A program made the position numbers and the translations under genes. DNA of 64,000 bases. Origin: Streptomyces sp. CB02923. GTDB taxonomy: Bacteria; Actinomycetota; Actinomycetes; Streptomycetales; Streptomycetaceae. Numbering within the stretch: position 1 is the stretch's first letter; each line of letters begins with the position of its first letter. The stretch covers positions 55,367 through 119,366 of the forward strand of contig NZ_LWKZ01000024.1 of the NCBI RefSeq assembly GCF_001905005.1, written 5' to 3'. Shown here in pieces: positions 26,528 through 35,210 of the stretch. The notes under the pieces were generated by a model. That model saw nothing but the letters and a program-made list of their open reading frames with translations, searched no databases and had not been told where the DNA came from.

Positions 26528-27325
26528 CTATTTGCCCGACTCCTTCTCGTACGCCTTGATCACTTCGTCGGTCGGGCCGTCCATCAGCAGCTCGCCCTTC
26601 TCCAGCCACAGCACCCGGTCGCAGGTGTCCCTGATCGACTTGTTGTTGTGGCTGACCAGGAAGACCGTGCCGGCCTCCTTGCGCAGCTCCCGGATCCGCG
26701 CCTCGGAGCGCTTCTGGAAGGCCCGGTCGCCCGTCGCCAGGGCCTCGTCGATCATCAGGACGTCGTGGTCCTTGGCCGCCGCGATGGAGAAGCGCAGCCG
26801 CGCCCCCATGCCGGAGGAGTACGTGCGCATCGGCAGCGAGATGAAGTCGCCCTTCTCGTTGATGCCGGAGAAGTCGACGATGCTCTGGTAGCGCTCGCGC
26901 ACCTGCTCGCGGGACATGCCCATCGCCAGACCGCCCAGCACGACGTTCTTCTCGCCGGTCAGGTCGTTCATCAGAGCCGCGTTCACGCCCAGCAGCGACG
27001 GCTGGCCGTGCGAGTAGACCTTGCCGCGCTCCGCGGGCAGCAGCCCGGCGACGGCCTTGAGCAGCGTCGACTTGCCGGAGCCGTTGGAGCCGATCAGGCC
27101 GATCGACTCGCCGCGGTAGGCGGTGAAGCTGACGCCCTTGACCGCGTGCACCTCGCGCACGCCGCCGGAGGGCTTGCGGCGGATGATGCGGTTCAGGGCC
27201 GCGGTGGCGCTGCCCTTGCCCGCTCCCGTGCCGTACACCCGGTACACGATGTGCAGGTCGTCCGCGACCACGGTGGGGACGCGGTTCCCGTCCGCCGTCT
27301 GTACGGCGTCCTCTTGCTCAGCCAC
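26528..27325 (-). CDS. ABC transporter ATP-binding protein, TagH / polysaccharide-export type
   Basis: 265 residues. Walker A is IGSNGSGKSTLL, the signature motif is TYSSGMGARLRF (the S-S-G-M form typical of polysaccharide and teichoic-acid exporters), and Walker B is VLMIDEALATGD. It energises export of a lipid-linked polymer with the permease encoded just upstream. I chose GTG 27325, which overlaps the permease stop by 8 nt, with GAGGAG 10 nt upstream. There is no C-terminal carbohydrate-binding extension, so it is the short TagH/Wzt form. Confidence 0.92.
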   Translation of the reverse strand: MAEQEDAVQTADGNRVPTVVADDLHIVYRVYGTGAGKGSATAALNRIIRRKPSGGVREVHAVKGVSFTAYRGESIGLIGSNGSGKSTLLKAVAGLLPAERGKVYSHGQPSLLGVNAALMNDLTGEKNVVLGGLAMGMSREQVRERYQSIVDFSGINEKGDFISLPMRTYSSGMGARLRFSIAAAKDHDVLMIDEALATGDRAFQKRSEARIRELRKEAGTVFLVSHNNKSIRDTCDRVLWLEKGELLMDGPTDEVIKAYEKESGK

Positions 27326-28247
27326 GGCCGTACCGCTCCTCAGCCTTCCAGAAGTACACGAAGCCGGCGACACCCATCACCAGCGCCCAGCCCAGGGCCA
27401 GCGGCCACACGTGCGGGGGCAGCTTGCCCGAGGTGAAGCTGTCGATCAGCGCGAAGCGCATCAGGTCGATGTAGACCACGGCCGGGTTGCAGTCCAGCAG
27501 GACGTGCACGAAGGCCGGGACCGTCTTCTCCTTGAGGATCACGTCGATGCTGAACATCACACCGGACGCGTACATCCACGTCCGCATGATGAAGGGCATC
27601 AGCTGCGCGAGGTCGGGGGTCTTGCTGCCCAGCCGGGCCATGGCCATCGCGAGCCCGGTGTTGAAGATGAACTGCAGCACCAGAGCCGGGATCGCCAGCA
27701 GCCAGGACCAGGTGGGCACCTGCCCGTAGCCCAGCAGGATGAGGACCAGCACGCCCATCGAGAACAGCAGCTGCTGGAGCTGCATCAGGCAGAACGAGAT
27801 GGGCAGGCAGGCGCGCGGGAAGTGCAGCGCGCGCACCAGTCCCAGGTTGCCGGAGACCGCGCGGGTGCCGGCCATCACCGAGCTCTGCGTGAAGGTGAAG
27901 ATGAAGACGCCGGTGACCAGGAAGGGCACGTAGTCCTCGACACCACGGCTGGTGCCGATCAGCAGGCCGAAGATGAGGTAGTAGACGAGCGCGTTCAGCA
28001 GGGGCGTCACCACCTGCCATACCTGGCCCAGCTTCGCCTGGCTGTACTGCGCGGTCAGCTTCGCGCTGGAGAAGGCGCGGATGAAGTGCCGCCGGTCCCA
28101 CAGCTGCCGCACGTACTCCGGCAGGCTGGGCCGCGCGCCGCTCTGCGTGAGCCCGTACTTACGGGCCAGCTCGGCACGGGAGAGCCCGTCGTCGGGTGTT
28201 GGCGGGGCACTCATGGCGACCGCACTGTCGTGCGTAGTCTCGCTCAC
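27318..28247 (-). CDS. ABC transporter permease, TagG / ABC-2 polysaccharide type
   Basis: 309 residues from GTG 28247. About six membrane segments lie in the C-terminal 250 residues, the ABC-2 arrangement. The segment AKLTAQYSQAKLGQVWQVVTP before the first helix is characteristic of O-antigen and teichoic-acid export permeases. The N-terminal 50 residues are cytoplasmic and polar. The start is uncertain: a TTG at 28268 and an ATG at 28214 are in frame. It partners the overlapping ATPase. The substrate is inferred from the operon to be a glycosylated or polyol-phosphate polymer or lipid. Confidence 0.9.
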   Translation of the reverse strand: MSETTHDSAVAMSAPPTPDDGLSRAELARKYGLTQSGARPSLPEYVRQLWDRRHFIRAFSSAKLTAQYSQAKLGQVWQVVTPLLNALVYYLIFGLLIGTSRGVEDYVPFLVTGVFIFTFTQSSVMAGTRAVSGNLGLVRALHFPRACLPISFCLMQLQQLLFSMGVLVLILLGYGQVPTWSWLLAIPALVLQFIFNTGLAMAMARLGSKTPDLAQLMPFIMRTWMYASGVMFSIDVILKEKTVPAFVHVLLDCNPAVVYIDLMRFALIDSFTSGKLPPHVWPLALGWALVMGVAGFVYFWKAEERYGRG

Positions 28248-28326
28248 TGTTGACACTTTCGTCCTCAAGGTGCGCTGCCGGGGCCGTGCCCCGGGTTCGC
28301 GCCTGATGCTCTCAGATACGAGCTTG

Positions 28327-29217
28327 TCAGATGACGGGAGGGCGGCCCAGCCGGGTCAGGCGCCACACGGTACGCCACTTCATGGGACGCCTGGGACCAC
28401 AGGACGTGGACCAGCCCTCCTTGAAGCCGCCCAGCCAGGCACGCAGGGCGGGCCGCGAGGGCCGCCGGGCCAGGGTGAGCAGGAACCAGACACCGAGGTA
28501 GACCGGAACCAGCGGAGCCGGAAGGTTACGGCGGGCCAGCCAGACCCGGTTGCGGGCCACCATCCGGTGGTAGACCGCGTGCCGACTGGGCGCCGTGGTG
28601 GGGTGGAACAGCACCAGGTCGGCGCGGTAGTCGATCATCCAGCCCGCGTCCAGGGCCCGCCAGGCCAGGTCGGTCTCCTCATGGGCGTAGAAGAAGTCGT
28701 CGGGCAGCCCGCCGACCTCCTCGAAGACCTTCGTACGGACCGCGTTCGCGCCGCCGAGGAAGGTGGTGACGCGGGAGGACCGCATCGGGTCGGAGGCCCG
28801 CAGCCGCGGCACGTGCCGGCGCTGGGTCTCGCCGGTGTCCGGGTCCGCGATGCGGAAGCTGACGATGCCCAGCTTCTCGTCGCGGGCGAACGCCTCGCGG
28901 CACAGCTCGGCGGTGTCCGCGCCGGGCAGCAGCCCGTCGTCGTCCAGGAACAGCAGCACGTCCACCTCGCTGCCGCCCGGTCCGAACGCCTCGATGCCGA
29001 CGTTGCGCCCGGCGGGGATGCCGACGTTCTCCGACAGCTCCACGGTCCGTACGCCGGCGGGCAGCGGCGGCAGCGGCGAGCCGTTGCCGACGACCACCAC
29101 CTCGACCGGGTCGCCGTGCTGCCCGGCGACCGAGCCGAGCAGCGCGCGCAGCTCCTCCGGGCGGTTGCCCATGGTCAGGACGACGGCGCCGACCTTCATC
29201 GGACGCGCCCCCGTCAT
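28327..29217 (-). CDS. Family 2 glycosyltransferase
   Basis: 296 residues. It has a GT-A fold with VGAVVLTMGNRPEELR at the N-terminus, LFLDDDGLLPG as the metal/sugar-nucleotide D-x-D motif (Asp 92-94), and FFYAHEETDLAWRALDAGW as the acceptor/ED motif. It should transfer a sugar from a nucleotide donor to the growing envelope molecule. ATG 29217 overlaps the stop of the CDP-alcohol phosphatidyltransferase (ATGA); ATG 29199 (MKVGAVV) is an alternative. There is no membrane segment except a weakly hydrophobic stretch near PVYLGVWFLLTLA. The donor sugar is unknown. Confidence 0.9.
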   Translation of the reverse strand: MTGARPMKVGAVVLTMGNRPEELRALLGSVAGQHGDPVEVVVVGNGSPLPPLPAGVRTVELSENVGIPAGRNVGIEAFGPGGSEVDVLLFLDDDGLLPGADTAELCREAFARDEKLGIVSFRIADPDTGETQRRHVPRLRASDPMRSSRVTTFLGGANAVRTKVFEEVGGLPDDFFYAHEETDLAWRALDAGWMIDYRADLVLFHPTTAPSRHAVYHRMVARNRVWLARRNLPAPLVPVYLGVWFLLTLARRPSRPALRAWLGGFKEGWSTSCGPRRPMKWRTVWRLTRLGRPPVI

Positions 29218-29993
29218 TTGAGCCTGCTGGAGGCGAGGATGGACACGAGGTGGAGCAGCGTCTGGAGGAGCGCGATACCGGCCATGACCGCGACACCGAG
29301 CCGCGAGAAGAACAGGTCGCCCCTGGCCGAGTCCACGATCGCCAGGACCAGGATCAGCAGCGACGCCTCGATCCCGAGGATCAGCCGGTGGAACTTCAGC
29401 GCCGCGGCGGCCTTGCGGGCCAGCGCCATGCCGGACGAGCGCGGCTCGGACGCCGCCTCCTTGACCGGCGGCAGCCCGCCCTGGTGGCGGGCGACACCGA
29501 CCAGGTCGGTCTCGGCTTTGATCAGGATCGCGCCGAGGGCGGCCAGGGTGCCCAGGAAGGCCCACAGCCAGTCGATCCGTCCGGAGCCCCACGGGTCGGC
29601 GGCGCGCAGGCCGAAGCCGACCAGGACGGCGGCGTCGGTGAGGTAGGCACCGACCCGGTCCAGGTACACCCCGCCGAGCGAGAACTGCTTCTTCCAGCGG
29701 GCCACCTCGCCGTCGACACAGTCGAGCAGCAGGTAGAGCTGGACCATCAGCACCCCGAGCACGGCCCCCCAGATCCCCGGCACCAGCAGGGCCGGGGCCG
29801 CGAGGACGCCGAAGACGGTCATCACATAGGTCAGCTGGTTGGGCGTGACCTTGGTGTTCACCAGGTACCGGTCGCAGCGCAGCGAGATTTCCCGCATGTA
29901 CAGGCGACCGGCCCAGTGCTCACCGCTGCGCCGGTCCTTGACACCCTCGGGGTGCACGACCGGGCGGAGTTCAGCTACGGACGGCTTGTGCAT
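29214..29993 (-). CDS. CDP-alcohol phosphatidyltransferase-family protein with altered motif
   Basis: 259 residues, about five membrane helices. The family motif reads DCVDGEVAR (91-99), then G108 and D112, but the fourth aspartate position (116), the presumed catalytic base, is Ala in LDRVGAYLTD. Asp120 lies one helical turn further. It may use a shifted residue or have another chemistry. The family transfers a phospho-alcohol from a CDP-linked donor. The start ATG 29993 lies inside the dehydrogenase gene (23-bp overlap). It is flanked by dehydrogenase and glycosyltransferase genes in one operon. Confidence 0.85.
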   Translation of the reverse strand: MHKPSVAELRPVVHPEGVKDRRSGEHWAGRLYMREISLRCDRYLVNTKVTPNQLTYVMTVFGVLAAPALLVPGIWGAVLGVLMVQLYLLLDCVDGEVARWKKQFSLGGVYLDRVGAYLTDAAVLVGFGLRAADPWGSGRIDWLWAFLGTLAALGAILIKAETDLVGVARHQGGLPPVKEAASEPRSSGMALARKAAAALKFHRLILGIEASLLILVLAIVDSARGDLFFSRLGVAVMAGIALLQTLLHLVSILASSRLK

Positions 29994-31032
29994 AGTCGGC
30001 GTATGCGTCCCTGATCTGGTCGGTGGACAGGTCGAGATGTTCGAGGATGGTGTAGCGGCCGGGGCGGGTCCGCGGGGCGTACTCGACGGCCCTGACGAAC
30101 TCCTCGTCGCTGAAGCCGATCTCGCCGGGCGTCACCGGCAGGCCGTGCCGCCGGAGTACCTCGATCATCAGCCCGCAGGTCTCCTCGTCCCCGCGCAGGT
30201 GCGTGGCGAAGGCGGCGCCGAGGCCGCACTGCTCGCCGTGGCTCGCCGCCCGCTTGGGGTACAGGAGGTCGAAGGCGTGGTTGATCTCGTGGCAGGCGCC
30301 GGAGGCCGGGCGGCTGTCGCCGGCCACGGACATCGAGATGCCGGTGAGGACCAGGCCCTCGGCCAGCACCTGGAGGAAGCCGTCGTCGCCGACGCCGCCG
30401 GGGTGGCGCAGCACGGCCTCGCCGGCCTGGCGTGCCATGGCGGCGGCCAGTCCGTCGATGTCCTCGCCGGTCTCGCGGTGCGACAGCTCCCAGTCCGCGA
30501 CCGCGGAGATGTTGGAGATCGCGTCGCCGATCCCGGAGCGCACGAAGCGGACCGGGGCCTCGCGGATGACGTCGAGGTCGATCACCACGGCGATCGGGTT
30601 GGGCACGCCGTAGGAGCCGCGGCCCGCGTCGTTGTCGAGGGTGGCCACCGGGGAGCACAGGCCGTCGTGCGACAGGTTCGTCGCGACGGCGACCAGCGGC
30701 AGGCCGATGCGGGCCGCCGCGTACTTCGCACAGTCGATGATCTTGCCGCCGCCCAGGCCCACGACCGCGTCGTAGTGGCCCTTCTTCATGGCGTCGCCGA
30801 GCTTGATCGCCTCGTCCAGCGTGCCGCCGCCGACCTCGTACCAGTCGGCGCCGGGCAGCGCGGGGGCCAGCCGCTCCCGCAGCCGGGCGCCGGAGCCGCC
30901 GCTGATGGCGACGGCCAGCTTCCCGGACGCGGAGATGCGCTGATCGGCCAGCAGGCCCGCCAGGTCGTCCAGTGCGCCGGCGCTGATGTCAACGACGACC
31001 GGGGACGGAATCAGGCGGGTCAGTACTGGCAT
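29971..31032 (-). CDS. Iron-containing alcohol dehydrogenase family, glycerol-1-phosphate dehydrogenase-like
   Basis: 353 residues. The NAD(P) segment VGLGGGKIIDCAKYAA (about 92-107) and ATNLSHDGLCSP (118-128) are typical of the sn-glycerol-1-phosphate dehydrogenase / AraM branch. Metal ligands are likely Asp170 (GIGDAIS), His248 or His252 (GACHEINHAFD) and His265 (SHGEQCG). By family it would reduce dihydroxyacetone phosphate or a related ketose phosphate to a polyol phosphate. The ATG has a 13-bp overlap with the nucleotidyltransferase. The operon suggests that the product is then CDP-activated. Substrate specificity is inferred only. Confidence 0.85.
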   Translation of the reverse strand: MPVLTRLIPSPVVVDISAGALDDLAGLLADQRISASGKLAVAISGGSGARLRERLAPALPGADWYEVGGGTLDEAIKLGDAMKKGHYDAVVGLGGGKIIDCAKYAAARIGLPLVAVATNLSHDGLCSPVATLDNDAGRGSYGVPNPIAVVIDLDVIREAPVRFVRSGIGDAISNISAVADWELSHRETGEDIDGLAAAMARQAGEAVLRHPGGVGDDGFLQVLAEGLVLTGISMSVAGDSRPASGACHEINHAFDLLYPKRAASHGEQCGLGAAFATHLRGDEETCGLMIEVLRRHGLPVTPGEIGFSDEEFVRAVEYAPRTRPGRYTILEHLDLSTDQIRDAYADYAQAVRS

Positions 31033-31757
31033 GCGATCTCACGGCCCTTCGCGAGGTCGTCGTGGTTGTCGATCTCGACCCACTTGACCTCGCCGATCGG
31101 CGCCACGTCGACCTGGAAACCGCGGTTGACGAGCTCCTGGTAGCCGTCTTCGTAGTACAGGTCGGGGTCGCGCTCGAAGGTGGCCTTCAGCGCGTCCGCG
31201 AGCTCCTCGGCGGCCGAGCCCTCGATGAGGGTGACGCCGATGTACTCGCCGGTCGCCTCGGCGGGGTCCATCAGCTTCGTGATCTTCTGGACGCCCTTGT
31301 CGGGGTCGGCGACGACCTTCATCTCCTCGTCGGCCAGGTTCTTGACCGTGTCCAGCGCGAGGATGATCTTCTGGCCGTTGCCGCGGGCGGCGAGCAGCGT
31401 CTTCTCGACGGAGACCGGGTGCACGGTGTCACCGTTGGCGAGGATCACGTCGTGCTTGATCGCGTCCCGGCCGCACCACAGGGAGTAGGCGTTGTTCCAC
31501 TCCTCGGCCTTGTCGTTGTCGATGAGGGTGAGCTTGAGGCCGTACGTGGCCTCCAGCGCCGCCTTGCGCTCGTACACGGCCTCCTTGCGGTAGCCGACGA
31601 TGATCGCGACCTCGGTCAGGCCGATCTCGGCGAAGTTGCCGAGGGTGAGGTCCAGGATGGTCGTGTCACCGTCGACCGGCACCAGAGCCTTGGGCAGGGT
31701 GTCGGTGTAAGGACGCAGACGCCGTCCGGCGCCGGCGGCCAGCACGAGGCCGATCAT
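31020..31757 (-). CDS. Sugar/polyol-phosphate nucleotidyltransferase (LicC-like)
   Basis: 245 residues. The nucleotide-binding motif LAAGAGRRLRPYTDTLPKAL is at 6-25 and the metal-binding aspartate is in LANGDTVHP. EEWNNAYSLW resembles the choline-phosphate cytidylyltransferase LicC and inositol-phosphate cytidylyltransferases rather than glucose-1-phosphate enzymes. It should make an NDP- (probably CDP-) alcohol from CTP and a polyol phosphate. The ATG overlaps the stop of the two-domain CDP-alcohol enzyme (ATGA), so the two are coupled. Confidence 0.88.
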   Translation of the reverse strand: MIGLVLAAGAGRRLRPYTDTLPKALVPVDGDTTILDLTLGNFAEIGLTEVAIIVGYRKEAVYERKAALEATYGLKLTLIDNDKAEEWNNAYSLWCGRDAIKHDVILANGDTVHPVSVEKTLLAARGNGQKIILALDTVKNLADEEMKVVADPDKGVQKITKLMDPAEATGEYIGVTLIEGSAAEELADALKATFERDPDLYYEDGYQELVNRGFQVDVAPIGEVKWVEIDNHDDLAKGREIACQY

Positions 31758-33547
31758 GCGGGTTCTCCTTCATCGTGTACGGCGGGTGCTCCGGAGGACA
31801 CCCAGAAGCGGATGCTCTCGACGAGCACCAGCAGCGCCAGGACCAGTGCCAGGACCGTCAGCGCGATTGTGAAACCTGTGGAGTGCAGCAGGGCCGCGAG
31901 GAGGACAACGAGCAAGGTCCGCCCCTCGTGCCCGCCGGCCGCCCGCACCAGCCAACGCGGCGGGGCCCCCGTACCGACGCGGATGCGGTAGACGGTGTCG
32001 TAGTGATGGTAGGCGACCGCCGCCACCAGGCCGAACGCGGCGGGCAGCGCCTGGTCGGCGTCCGAGCGGGCCGCCAGGACCAGGACGGCGACGTACTCGC
32101 CCGCCCGGAACAGCGGCGGTACGAGCCAGTCGAGCGGGCCCTTGAGCGGGCGGGCGACGGCCTGACCGGAGAAGAGGGCGTAGATGACCGCGATGACCAC
32201 GGTCGTCCACGTCACGGGCTCGTCCTGGAAGATCACCCAGGTCAGGAGGCAGGCGGTGCCGAGGAAGGCCATGACGGGGGCGGTGAAGGCGCCGCCGCTG
32301 CCGCCCCGGGCGAACAGTCCGGCGAGCGGCCCGGAGTCGGCCAGGTCGGCGAGGGCCCCGGCGGCCCGGTCGGTGCGCCGCGCGCGCCTCGTCAGCGAAC
32401 GCAGCACCCGTCCTGCCGTGGTGTAGCAGGCGGCCAGGGCACAGCCGACGAGCAGTGCGTAGAAGACGATGCGCGGGGTGGTGAAGGCGGTCAGTACGGC
32501 GATCATGGCCCAGCGTTCGCCGATGGGCAGCACGATCATGCGGCGTACCCAGACCGTCCAGCCGACGCTGTCGAGCCGGTCGGACAGCGCCGCGGTGGGA
32601 CTGGTGTTGCCGGTGGCGTCGTGGTTCGCCTCGTTGAAGGAGAAGTCGACGACGTGCCGGCAGGTCTGGAGGACCATCGCGCCCAGGGCCAGTGCCCAGA
32701 CGTCGTCGCCGCCGCGCGCCGCGCCGAGCGCCAGGCCCGCGTAGTACGCGTACTCCTTGGCGCGGTCGAAGGTCGCGTCGAGCCAGGCGCCCATCGTCGA
32801 GTACTGGAGCGAGTAGCGGGCGAGCTGCCCGTCGGTGCAGTCCAGGACGAAGGAGAAGATCAGGAGCAGACCCGCGGCGATGAAGCCGCCGCGGCTGCCG
32901 GTGGCCGCACAGCCCGCCGCGATCACCGCGGTGAGCAGCGACGCCGTGGTGACCTGGTTGGGGGTCAGGCCGCGGCGCGCGCACCAGCGGGCCAGGTAGC
33001 GGGAGTACGGGCTGATGCAGAAGGTGGTGAAGAAGCCGTCGCGGGCTTTCACGGCGGTACGCAGCCGTACGGCCTCGTCGTCGACGGCGGCGACGGCTTC
33101 CTCGGCCGTCGCGCGCTCGGCGGGCGTCAGCGGCACGGTCGCGACCAGGCTGCCCAGCTCGACCCGCTGCGGCGCGGTGTCCTCGGCCTCCATGGTCTCG
33201 GCGAGCGCGTCCGGGAGGACGTCCACGCGGTAGCGGGTGCCGGGCCCGGCGGGTACCGCGGTCGCGGCGCGCTGGAGCGCGGCGCGGGCCTCGGGCTGCG
33301 CGGTGACGGCGCCCGGTACCGCGGCGGCCGGGAAGCGCGGGTCGGTCAGCGCCAGCCGGAGGCTGTGCAGGTGACCGACGAAGCGGGGGTCGACGACGGC
33401 GACGCGTTCATCGGCCGGGACCGCGGCGAGCGCGTCGGCCACGGCCGCGGCGCCGTCCGCCGCACGGACGTCGAATCCCAGCGAGCGCAGGCCGGCTTCG
33501 AGCGGCGACCCGGCGACCGGCGGACCGGTGAGGATGGCGGTCGACAG
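31754..33547 (-). CDS. Two-domain CDP-alcohol phosphatidyltransferase (probable CTG start)
   Basis: 597 residues if started at CTG 33547; 562 from the first conventional start (GTG 33442). An in-frame TGA lies just upstream of the CTG, and AAGGAG (33557-33562) is 9 nt from it, while GTG 33442 has no ribosome site and would cut into a folded domain beginning STAILTGPP. An N-terminal soluble domain (1-160) precedes a membrane domain with the full motif DCTDGQLAR...G...LDATFD (about 236-261). It should transfer a phospho-alcohol from CDP-alcohol. It is the first gene of the envelope operon. Confidence 0.88.
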   Translation of the reverse strand: MSTAILTGPPVAGSPLEAGLRSLGFDVRAADGAAAVADALAAVPADERVAVVDPRFVGHLHSLRLALTDPRFPAAAVPGAVTAQPEARAALQRAATAVPAGPGTRYRVDVLPDALAETMEAEDTAPQRVELGSLVATVPLTPAERATAEEAVAAVDDEAVRLRTAVKARDGFFTTFCISPYSRYLARWCARRGLTPNQVTTASLLTAVIAAGCAATGSRGGFIAAGLLLIFSFVLDCTDGQLARYSLQYSTMGAWLDATFDRAKEYAYYAGLALGAARGGDDVWALALGAMVLQTCRHVVDFSFNEANHDATGNTSPTAALSDRLDSVGWTVWVRRMIVLPIGERWAMIAVLTAFTTPRIVFYALLVGCALAACYTTAGRVLRSLTRRARRTDRAAGALADLADSGPLAGLFARGGSGGAFTAPVMAFLGTACLLTWVIFQDEPVTWTTVVIAVIYALFSGQAVARPLKGPLDWLVPPLFRAGEYVAVLVLAARSDADQALPAAFGLVAAVAYHHYDTVYRIRVGTGAPPRWLVRAAGGHEGRTLLVVLLAALLHSTGFTIALTVLALVLALLVLVESIRFWVSSGAPAVHDEGEPA

Positions 33548-34103
33548 ACGAACTCACTCCTTGGAAGCTGGCGAGGCCGCGCCGGTCGGTCCGCATTCGA
33601 TACGGGCTACCCGGGCAGCGGGCGTGGCACACCGGTCCCCGAGGGGGTGGGTGGGCACGTCGGCAGAGGCTATCGGATCGCCGGATGCGGCCGTTCACCG
33701 CGCATTCACCGCACGATCGAGTGACCGCCGGCTGCGCCTGCCGCGATCATCATGGTGGATCAACGCGCCCGGGAACAACTGACGCCCGGACACGCCGCCG
33801 GTTATGACACGGCTGGTCACGTGTGGGCGGATTGCGGGGCGGCGGCGTGTGGGGCGGGTCACGGCCCGGTCCGCGTACGGGGCGGCCTACCGGGCAGCCG
33901 GGGAGCGGCCCCTGGCCCCGGCGGCCGGCCGGCCGCGCCCGCCCCTCCCCCGCCGCGCACCCAGTGCGTCATCACCGCAGGTCAGCGCATGACAACGGTG
34001 TTCAGCTCCGCGTTGCCGTATACCCCCCACCCGTAGTTCACTGCAAGGGCCGACGGCACCGGCCGGGCGGCGCGGGCGCGGCATCTTCCGGGAGGCGGAC
34101 GGC
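33548..34103. other. Intergenic region between divergent envelope operon and cation transporter
   Basis: About 556 bp between divergent genes. It should hold both promoters. Short inverted repeats such as ACACG/CGTGT near 33807-33824 occur, but nothing stands out, and I find no supported gene. Confidence 0.4.
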
Positions 34104-35051
34104 ATGGGCGCAGGACACGACCACGGAACGGGCGGGCCGGCGCCGGGCGTCGCGGGGACCGGCACGGCGGCCGCCGCGTACCGCAGCCGGCTGCGCGGCG
34201 CGCTGGCGCTGACCTCGGCCGTCATGGTCGCCGAGATCATCGGCAGCGTGCTGACCGGCTCGCTGGCGCTGCTCGCCGACGCGGGGCACATGGCCACCGA
34301 CGTGGTGGGGCTGACGATGGCGCTGGTCGCGATCCGCTTCGCGAACCGGCCGCCGTCACCGCAGCGCACCTTCGGGCTCGCCCGCGCCGAGATCCTCGCT
34401 GCGGTGGCCAACGCTCTGCTGCTGTTCGGTGTCGGCGGGTACGTGCTGGTCACGGCGGTGCCGCGGTTCTTCGAGCCGGTCGGCATCGAGGGCGGTACGA
34501 CCATGGTGTTCGGCGCGGTGGGCCTGGTGGCGAACCTGGTCTCGCTGGGGCTGCTGATGCGCGGGCAGCGCGACAGCCTCAACGTGCGCGGCGCGTTCCT
34601 GGAGGTGATGGCGGACGCGCTGGGGTCGGTGGCGGTCGTCGTGGCGGCGCTGCTGGTCTCCCTGACGGGCTGGTCGGCGGCCGACCCGGTCGCGTCCGTC
34701 GTGATCGGGCTGATGATCGTGCCACGCACCTGGAAGCTGTTCCGCGAGTCCCTGGACGTCCTGCTGGAGGCCGCCCCCAAGGGGGTGGACATGACAGAGG
34801 TACGGGCACACCTGCTGGCGCTGCCGGGCGTCGAGGACGTCCACGACCTGCACGCCTGGACGATCACGTCCGGGATGCCGGTGCTCTCGGCCCACGTGGT
34901 CGTCGCGCAGGACACGCTGGACGCGGTGGGGCACGAGAAGCTGCTGCACGCCCTGCGCGGCTGCCTGACCGGGCACTTCGACGTCGGGCACTGCACCTTC
35001 CAGCTGGAGCCGGGCGGCCACGCGGAGCACGAGGCACAACTGTGCCCATGA
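34104..35051 (+). CDS. Cation diffusion facilitator (ZitB/CzcD-like zinc exporter)
   Basis: 315 residues, six membrane helices and a cytoplasmic C-terminal domain, the CDF layout. It exports Zn2+ or a related ion by proton exchange. The helix 2 site is DAGHMATD (His62, Asp66). The helix 5 site is EVMADALGS (Glu167, Asp171), where most ZitB-like proteins have His instead of Glu, which may change metal preference. A short His-containing N-terminus (GHDHG) and C-terminal HAEHEAQ are present. The ATG has GGGAGG upstream. Confidence 0.92.
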   Translation: MGAGHDHGTGGPAPGVAGTGTAAAAYRSRLRGALALTSAVMVAEIIGSVLTGSLALLADAGHMATDVVGLTMALVAIRFANRPPSPQRTFGLARAEILAAVANALLLFGVGGYVLVTAVPRFFEPVGIEGGTTMVFGAVGLVANLVSLGLLMRGQRDSLNVRGAFLEVMADALGSVAVVVAALLVSLTGWSAADPVASVVIGLMIVPRTWKLFRESLDVLLEAAPKGVDMTEVRAHLLALPGVEDVHDLHAWTITSGMPVLSAHVVVAQDTLDAVGHEKLLHALRGCLTGHFDVGHCTFQLEPGGHAEHEAQLCP

Positions 35052-35210
35052 CAAGGACGCGGCCCGAGTCGTGGTGGGGGCGCATCGTGGAGGTGCCTCA
35101 TGGGGATGCCTCCCCGCGGCGGCCGGGGGAGCGTGGCGGGGCAGATGGGAGTGCGAGGACAAGCCCTAGGGCAGACTTGGGCGGCGAGGAGACCGACGAC
35201 AAGGATGGGC

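Noticed and set aside
33600..34036. Short plus-strand open frames between the envelope operon and the cation transporter
   Set aside because: They are Arg/Pro-rich and lack ribosome sites or a plausible fold.
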